DNA from: JBOFHT01 sp051649785
GTDB lineage: Archaea; Methanobacteriota; Methanobacteria; Methanobacteriales; Methanobacteriaceae
NCBI GenBank assembly: GCA_051649785.1
Contig: JBOFHT010000023.1
Location: 1 to 8,169, forward strand
Direction: 5' to 3'
DNA: 8,169 bases
The notes beneath the pieces were generated by a model, which did not search any database, was not told where the DNA came from, and saw only the letters and a program-made list of their open reading frames with translations. The translations under genes were made by a program, and so were the position numbers. Shown here in pieces: positions 5,505 to 8,169 of this stretch. Within the stretch, counting starts at the first letter, position 1, and every line of letters begins with the position of its first letter.

Positions 5505-6398
5505 ATGTTAAAAAATAGTGAAAACATGGATGATATTAATACTATTAATAAAAATAGCTTTAATAATAAAATATTCAACAGAATAAATAATATTATTGAA
5601 GATTATAACTTAATTGAAGATGGCGAGCTAATAGCTATTGCATTATCCGGAGGAAAAGATAGTGTTTTAACATTGGCTAGCTTATCTAAATTTCAAGAAA
5701 ATTCAGAGATTGATTTTGATTTAGTAACTATTTCTGTAGACGAAGGAATAAAAGGGTACCGTGAACACGGATTAGAAGTAGCTAGGGCTAGTTCAGAAGA
5801 ATTTGGAGTAAAATTAATTGAAAAATCAATAGAAAAAGAGTTTGGTTTTACATTAGATGAAATATATTTTAAATTCAAAAGTGCCTGTATTCCGTGTGGA
5901 GTATTTCGCCGAAATATCCTTAATAAAACTGCATATGAATTAAAAGCTAATAAAATAGCTACAGGTCATAATTTAGACGATGAAATTCAATCCTTTCTTA
6001 TGAGCTTTATAAGAGCAGATACTGTTAAATTTGCAAAATTTGGACCAAAATTAGATGCAATTCACCCAAAACTTATTCCTCGAATTAAACCTCTTTGGAA
6101 TACTCCTGAAAAAGAAGTTGGAATGTGGGCTGTGTTAAATAATAAAAAAATTCATTTAGATGAATGTCCTTACTCAACATTATCACTAAGATCAAAAATT
6201 AAAGGTTTTTTAAATCATTGCGAAGATGAAAGACCTGGAACAAAGACTAATATACTAGAATCATTTAAAAAGAATCTTAATTTCCCAAAGCAAGTAGCTA
6301 AGCTTAATGAATGTACTATCTGTAAAGAACCTACATCAGGAAAAACATGCAAAACCTGTGAAATAGTGGCTATTATAAAAGAAGAAGTGAAAAATTAA
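5505..6398 (+). CDS. tRNA 2-thiolation enzyme, NcsA/TtuA (TIGR00269) type
   Basis: This cytoplasmic enzyme activates a uridine in tRNA by adenylation and replaces its oxygen with sulfur; in archaea the target is wobble U34 (NcsA) or position 54 (TtuA). The 297 residues show the PP-loop S48-G-G-K-D-S, the catalytic C128-I-P-C131-G, the G154-H-N-L-D-D-E motif and E220-C221-P-Y. C128, C131 and C221 correspond to the three cysteines that hold the Fe-S cluster in TtuA. A C-terminal zinc finger is intact (C270, C273, C282, C285). Family members usually also begin with a Cys-rich zinc finger. Here the first 30 residues are Asn-rich and without Cys, and the 130 bp upstream encode no Cys-x-x-Cys in any frame. 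The start is uncertain: ATG 5505 has no ribosome site, and the internal ATG at 5526 would also keep every motif. An in-frame 5' truncation cannot explain the lost finger unless it was replaced long ago. The gene ends 47 bp from the convergent DUF1922 gene. Confidence 0.9.
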   Translation: MLKNSENMDDINTINKNSFNNKIFNRINNIIEDYNLIEDGELIAIALSGGKDSVLTLASLSKFQENSEIDFDLVTISVDEGIKGYREHGLEVARASSEEFGVKLIEKSIEKEFGFTLDEIYFKFKSACIPCGVFRRNILNKTAYELKANKIATGHNLDDEIQSFLMSFIRADTVKFAKFGPKLDAIHPKLIPRIKPLWNTPEKEVGMWAVLNNKKIHLDECPYSTLSLRSKIKGFLNHCEDERPGTKTNILESFKKNLNFPKQVAKLNECTICKEPTSGKTCKTCEIVAIIKEEVKN

Positions 6399-6417
6399 GT
6401 TAAAATTAAGTTAATCC

Positions 6418-6431
6418 AATAAAATTTTATT
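6418..6431. terminator. Bidirectional A/T palindrome between convergent genes
   Basis: AATAAAATTTTATT is a perfect 14-bp palindrome in the 47-bp gap between the thiolase and DUF1922 stop codons. It offers a T run on each strand, so it could end both transcripts. A TTTATT tract follows on the + strand. Confidence 0.45.
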
Positions 6432-6445
6432 AAATTTATTATAAG

Positions 6446-6682
6446 TTACTCAAAATAATATCTTGTTTTCTTTATTTTATCAGCTGTCTCGAAACCAGTT
6501 CCCCCATATTTTTCTTCTTGCATATTCCGAACTGATTCTGAAGCTTCTTTTTGTGTTTCAACAGTTCCGAAAATACGTCTTGATTTTACTTTTATTGCCT
6601 TTCCACAAACACATTTACGAGTAACTACACCTTCTTTTGCATAAAGCCCTCTTCCACAATCACAACGAAATAAAACATACAT
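6446..6682 (-). CDS. DUF1922 zinc-ribbon protein (MTH1184-like)
   Basis: This is a small archaeal protein of unknown function. The 78 residues contain two C-x-C-G knuckles, C7-D-C9-G and C24-V-C26-G, which should bind one zinc, followed by a basic stretch K31-V-K-S-R-R and then a helical tail rich in E, K and Q (about 43-70), where EEKYGG is recognisable. The arrangement matches DUF1922, whose structural prototype is MTH1184 of M. thermautotrophicus; that family is about 70 residues long, so this copy has a slightly longer C-terminus. The short zinc ribbon plus basic patch suggests nucleic-acid or protein binding, but no role is established. The start is supported by GAGG at 6694-6697 on the minus strand and by the Cys motif beginning six residues in. 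It lies 117 bp downstream of the TraB gene in the same direction and could be co-transcribed, but TATA-like sequences in the gap would also allow its own promoter. Confidence 0.87.
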   Translation of the reverse strand: MYVLFRCDCGRGLYAKEGVVTRKCVCGKAIKVKSRRIFGTVETQKEASESVRNMQEEKYGGTGFETADKIKKTRYYFE

Positions 6683-6693
6683 TGACTTAACAT

Positions 6694-6697
6694 CCTC
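6694..6697 (-). promoter_or_regulatory. Ribosome binding site of the DUF1922 gene
   Basis: On the minus strand GAGG (within TGAGGATG) lies 11 nt before the ATG, a little farther than usual. The nearest TATA-like element (TTATATTTA, 6715-6707) would start the mRNA after this site. Either that box is not used, or the transcript comes from farther upstream, for example the TraB promoter. Confidence 0.45.
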
Positions 6698-6713
6698 AAA
6701 AATGATTAAATAT

Positions 6714-6770
6714 AATTATCTAATTAAATTATCTAATTACAATATTATCAAATATCAGAATCTAATTAGA
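6714..6770. repeat. 13-bp tandem repeat and palindrome with TCTAATTA boxes
   Basis: AATTATCTAATTA is repeated perfectly head to tail at 6714-6726 and 6727-6739. The core TCTAATTA recurs at 6761-6768, where it forms the perfect palindrome TCTAATTAGA (6761-6770). Three copies of one 8-mer in 50 bp, in the gap before DUF1922, look like a small operator array or a duplicated promoter element. Confidence 0.45.
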
Positions 6771-6799
6771 ATATTAATATATCAGCTATTTACAATCAA

Positions 6800-7963
6800 T
6801 TATAATCCAAAAATCCTGAGAAACAAAGGAATAAAAACCTTAGAGGGCAGGATTACTAAAGTAGCTATACTAACACCTAAATTAGTACCAACAACTACTA
6901 AAAGAACCCTAAAAATATTATTTTTCCAAAGATCTTTTAAGTTTTCAATATGCATCAAATTAGTAATATCACTTTTATAAACTTTACGATATTTAGCTTC
7001 AACAAGACCTGAAAACCATCCTGCTGCAAGTAGTGGGTGGATAATTGTAAGAGGTGCTACTAAAAAAGCTACAATAGCTGATTGAATTTTAGAACCTGAT
7101 AAAATTGAACCTAAAAAAGCCATTCCCCCACCAATAAGTAGAAAGTCTAATAAATTCCATTTTATATCAATACCTACCAAAAAAGCCAGAAAAAATATCA
7201 CAACGAATAAAACAGGAATCATAAATAAAATAGCTTTTAACCAAGGAAATCCTTTTTTTTCAGTATCAGTTAATTCAGCAAATGGTGGAATAGTTTCAGG
7301 ATCATCTAAATAATCATTCATCCCTTTTTTATGTCCTGCTCCAACTACAGCTATTATTTTTTTATCAGGAAGGTTGATTAAGCTTTTAGCAAGGTATGCA
7401 TCTCTTTCTTTAACTAAAACTTGATAAGCACCAGGAGAAATATCTTTAAATTGTTCCATAATCTCATCTAATTTAGCTGCATCTTTTAACTCTTCAATAT
7501 CTTCTAATTCATCCTCTTTAACAAAAAATGAAGCAATTCCCCCATAAACAAACTTTAATTTCTCACCGATAGTCATTTTATTTAAAGCACGTTGAAGGGT
7601 TATATTTATATCTCGGTCAATAAGTGCTATTTTTGCACCAACATCTTCCCCAACTTCAATAGCAGCTAACATTTCCGAACCAGGCTTTATATCTAAGTCC
7701 TTCCCAATCCTAGCTTGTATAAATGATAATGCACTTCCCGCTAAAAATACGCCTACTTTATTTTCTTTAATTATTTTTGTAGCTGAAATTTGTTCATCTT
7801 CTGCAGTTCCTTCTTTTTCTTGCATTAATCTAGTGTAACGACCATGGTCTAATTCAATAGCCACAATATCAGGTTCTTCAGCATATATAGCTTCTTGAAC
7901 CTCTTTAACACTTTCTTCTGAAACATGAGCAGTTCCAATAATAGTTAAACATTCGCGTTTCAT
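6800..7963 (-). CDS. TraB-family (TraB/PrgY/GumN) membrane protein
   Basis: This belongs to the TraB family, named from the enterococcal pheromone-shutdown protein and distantly related to TIKI metalloproteases; the archaeal role is unknown. Counting from the upstream ATG at 7975 (391 residues), the soluble part holds G14-T-A-H17, E41-L-D-H-G-R-Y, D120-R-D and G212-A-G-H215. The paired GxxH-type motifs and the Glu are the family's putative metal or active-site residues. The C-terminal part has about four hydrophobic segments (near 246-268, 274-293, 296-319, 355-377). This two-part design and about 390 residues are usual for archaeal members. I prefer the second ATG (7963, giving MKRECLTIIGTAH, 387 residues) because GGGGAT lies 4 nt before it, while the first ATG has no ribosome site; the first ATG is in fact part of that GGGG box. 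Proteolytic activity is only a family-based guess. DUF1922 follows in the same direction. Confidence 0.88.
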   Translation of the reverse strand: MKRECLTIIGTAHVSEESVKEVQEAIYAEEPDIVAIELDHGRYTRLMQEKEGTAEDEQISATKIIKENKVGVFLAGSALSFIQARIGKDLDIKPGSEMLAAIEVGEDVGAKIALIDRDINITLQRALNKMTIGEKLKFVYGGIASFFVKEDELEDIEELKDAAKLDEIMEQFKDISPGAYQVLVKERDAYLAKSLINLPDKKIIAVVGAGHKKGMNDYLDDPETIPPFAELTDTEKKGFPWLKAILFMIPVLFVVIFFLAFLVGIDIKWNLLDFLLIGGGMAFLGSILSGSKIQSAIVAFLVAPLTIIHPLLAAGWFSGLVEAKYRKVYKSDITNLMHIENLKDLWKNNIFRVLLVVVGTNLGVSIATLVILPSKVFIPLFLRIFGL

Positions 7964-7967
7964 TTTA

Positions 7968-7973
7968 ATCCCC
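7968..7973 (-). promoter_or_regulatory. Ribosome binding site that decides the TraB start
   Basis: On the minus strand GGGGAT (7973-7968) precedes the ATG at 7963-7961 by 4 nt. It overlaps the alternative ATG at 7975-7973, so both starts cannot be served equally. Its presence favours the shorter protein. Confidence 0.5.
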
Positions 7974-7975
7974 AT

Positions 7976-8169
7976 AAATAGGCATGAATTCTATAAAAAT
8001 CAATTAATTGTAATAAATGATAAAATTAAGTCTATAAAAATAATTATATTAAAAGTTATTATAAAAATTTATTATAAATGAACTATTCCTAAAATATGTA
8101 TAATATACTTTTTATATACTTTTTATTTGCTATGTTTAAAACATAAGATATGTTTATTGTAATATAAAT
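7976..8169. other. Right-edge spacer with short repeats
   Basis: No gene is visible in this 194-bp end piece. Besides the TraB promoter boxes it contains ATATACTTTTT twice in tandem (8103-8113, 8114-8124), and the near-perfect palindrome TATGTTTAAAACATA (8131-8145; single central A), with TATGTTTA repeated at 8150-8157. This could be an operator or the promoter of a divergent gene that starts beyond the window. Confidence 0.5.
7991..8041 (-). promoter_or_regulatory. Two identical TATA-like boxes ahead of TraB
   Basis: ATTTTTATAG (minus strand) occurs at 8000-7991 and again at 8041-8032. The nearer box predicts a start near 7968-7973, just around the GGGG box and after the first ATG. The farther box predicts a start near 8010 and a leader of about 35-45 nt. 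They may be tandem promoters. Choice between them needs transcript data. Confidence 0.4.

Noticed and set aside
5693..5878. 61-codon minus-strand frame within the tRNA-thiolase gene
   Set aside because: It overlaps the conserved thiolase coding sequence completely and shows no recognisable motif.
1881..6421. 8-mer AATCCAAT/ATTGGATT recurring in spacers (1881, 1936, 4908, 6413)
   Set aside because: Four copies over the window is only modestly above expectation at this composition, and the contexts differ, so it is not reported as a motif.
6702..6980. 92-codon plus-strand frame over the TraB 3' end
   Set aside because: It is antisense to the TraB C-terminus and the spacer, with an Ile/Asn/Leu/Lys-rich translation typical of A/T noise.

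Overview
The window looks like chromosome from a very AT-rich methanogenic archaeon of the Methanobacteriales, most likely Methanobrevibacter. Four things suggest this: spacers that are almost entirely A and T; a large secreted protein built of Ig-like repeats, of the 'adhesin-like protein' type common in that genus; an archaeal tRNA thiolase; and three small or poorly understood archaeal families (UPF0045/MTH1187, DUF1922/MTH1184, archaeal TraB) lying close together. From memory, the first two are named after genes only a few loci apart in Methanothermobacter thermautotrophicus. The genus is an inference, since there is no rRNA gene or other decisive marker here.

Layout, left to right: (1) 1-457, AT-rich spacer with a 16-bp direct repeat, a hairpin and a short tandem repeat. 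(2) 458-1537 (+), a PLP-dependent DegT/DnrJ/EryC1/StrS sugar aminotransferase. (3) 1538-2291, a long spacer with an oligo-T terminator, a cluster of AAACTAT boxes and several inverted repeats. (4) 2292-4784 (+), an 830-residue exported adhesin-like protein with about eight Ig-like repeats, some nearly identical at the DNA level. (5) 4785-5071, a convergent spacer with terminator-like inverted repeats. (6) 5072-5374 (-), a UPF0045 thiamine-binding-type protein, apparently with a very short leader. (7) 5505-6398 (+), an NcsA/TtuA-type tRNA 2-thiolation enzyme lacking the usual N-terminal zinc finger. (8) 6446-6682 (-), a DUF1922 zinc-ribbon protein. (9) 6800-7963 (-), a TraB-family membrane protein. 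(10) 7964-8169, its promoter region.

The aminotransferase would make an amino sugar for surface glycans, and the adhesin is exported and carries many N-glycosylation sequons, so a surface theme is plausible for the left half. The two genes are 754 bp apart and not an operon. The right half is a housekeeping neighbourhood of RNA modification, possible cofactor binding and unknown functions. Adjacent gene pairs there are divergent or convergent, except TraB followed by DUF1922, which run in the same direction. I see no tRNA or rRNA gene, CRISPR array, transposase or phage gene. The points most worth a second look are the mosaic repeats and charge-polarised C-terminus of the adhesin, the missing zinc finger of the thiolase, and the repeat structures in the long spacers.
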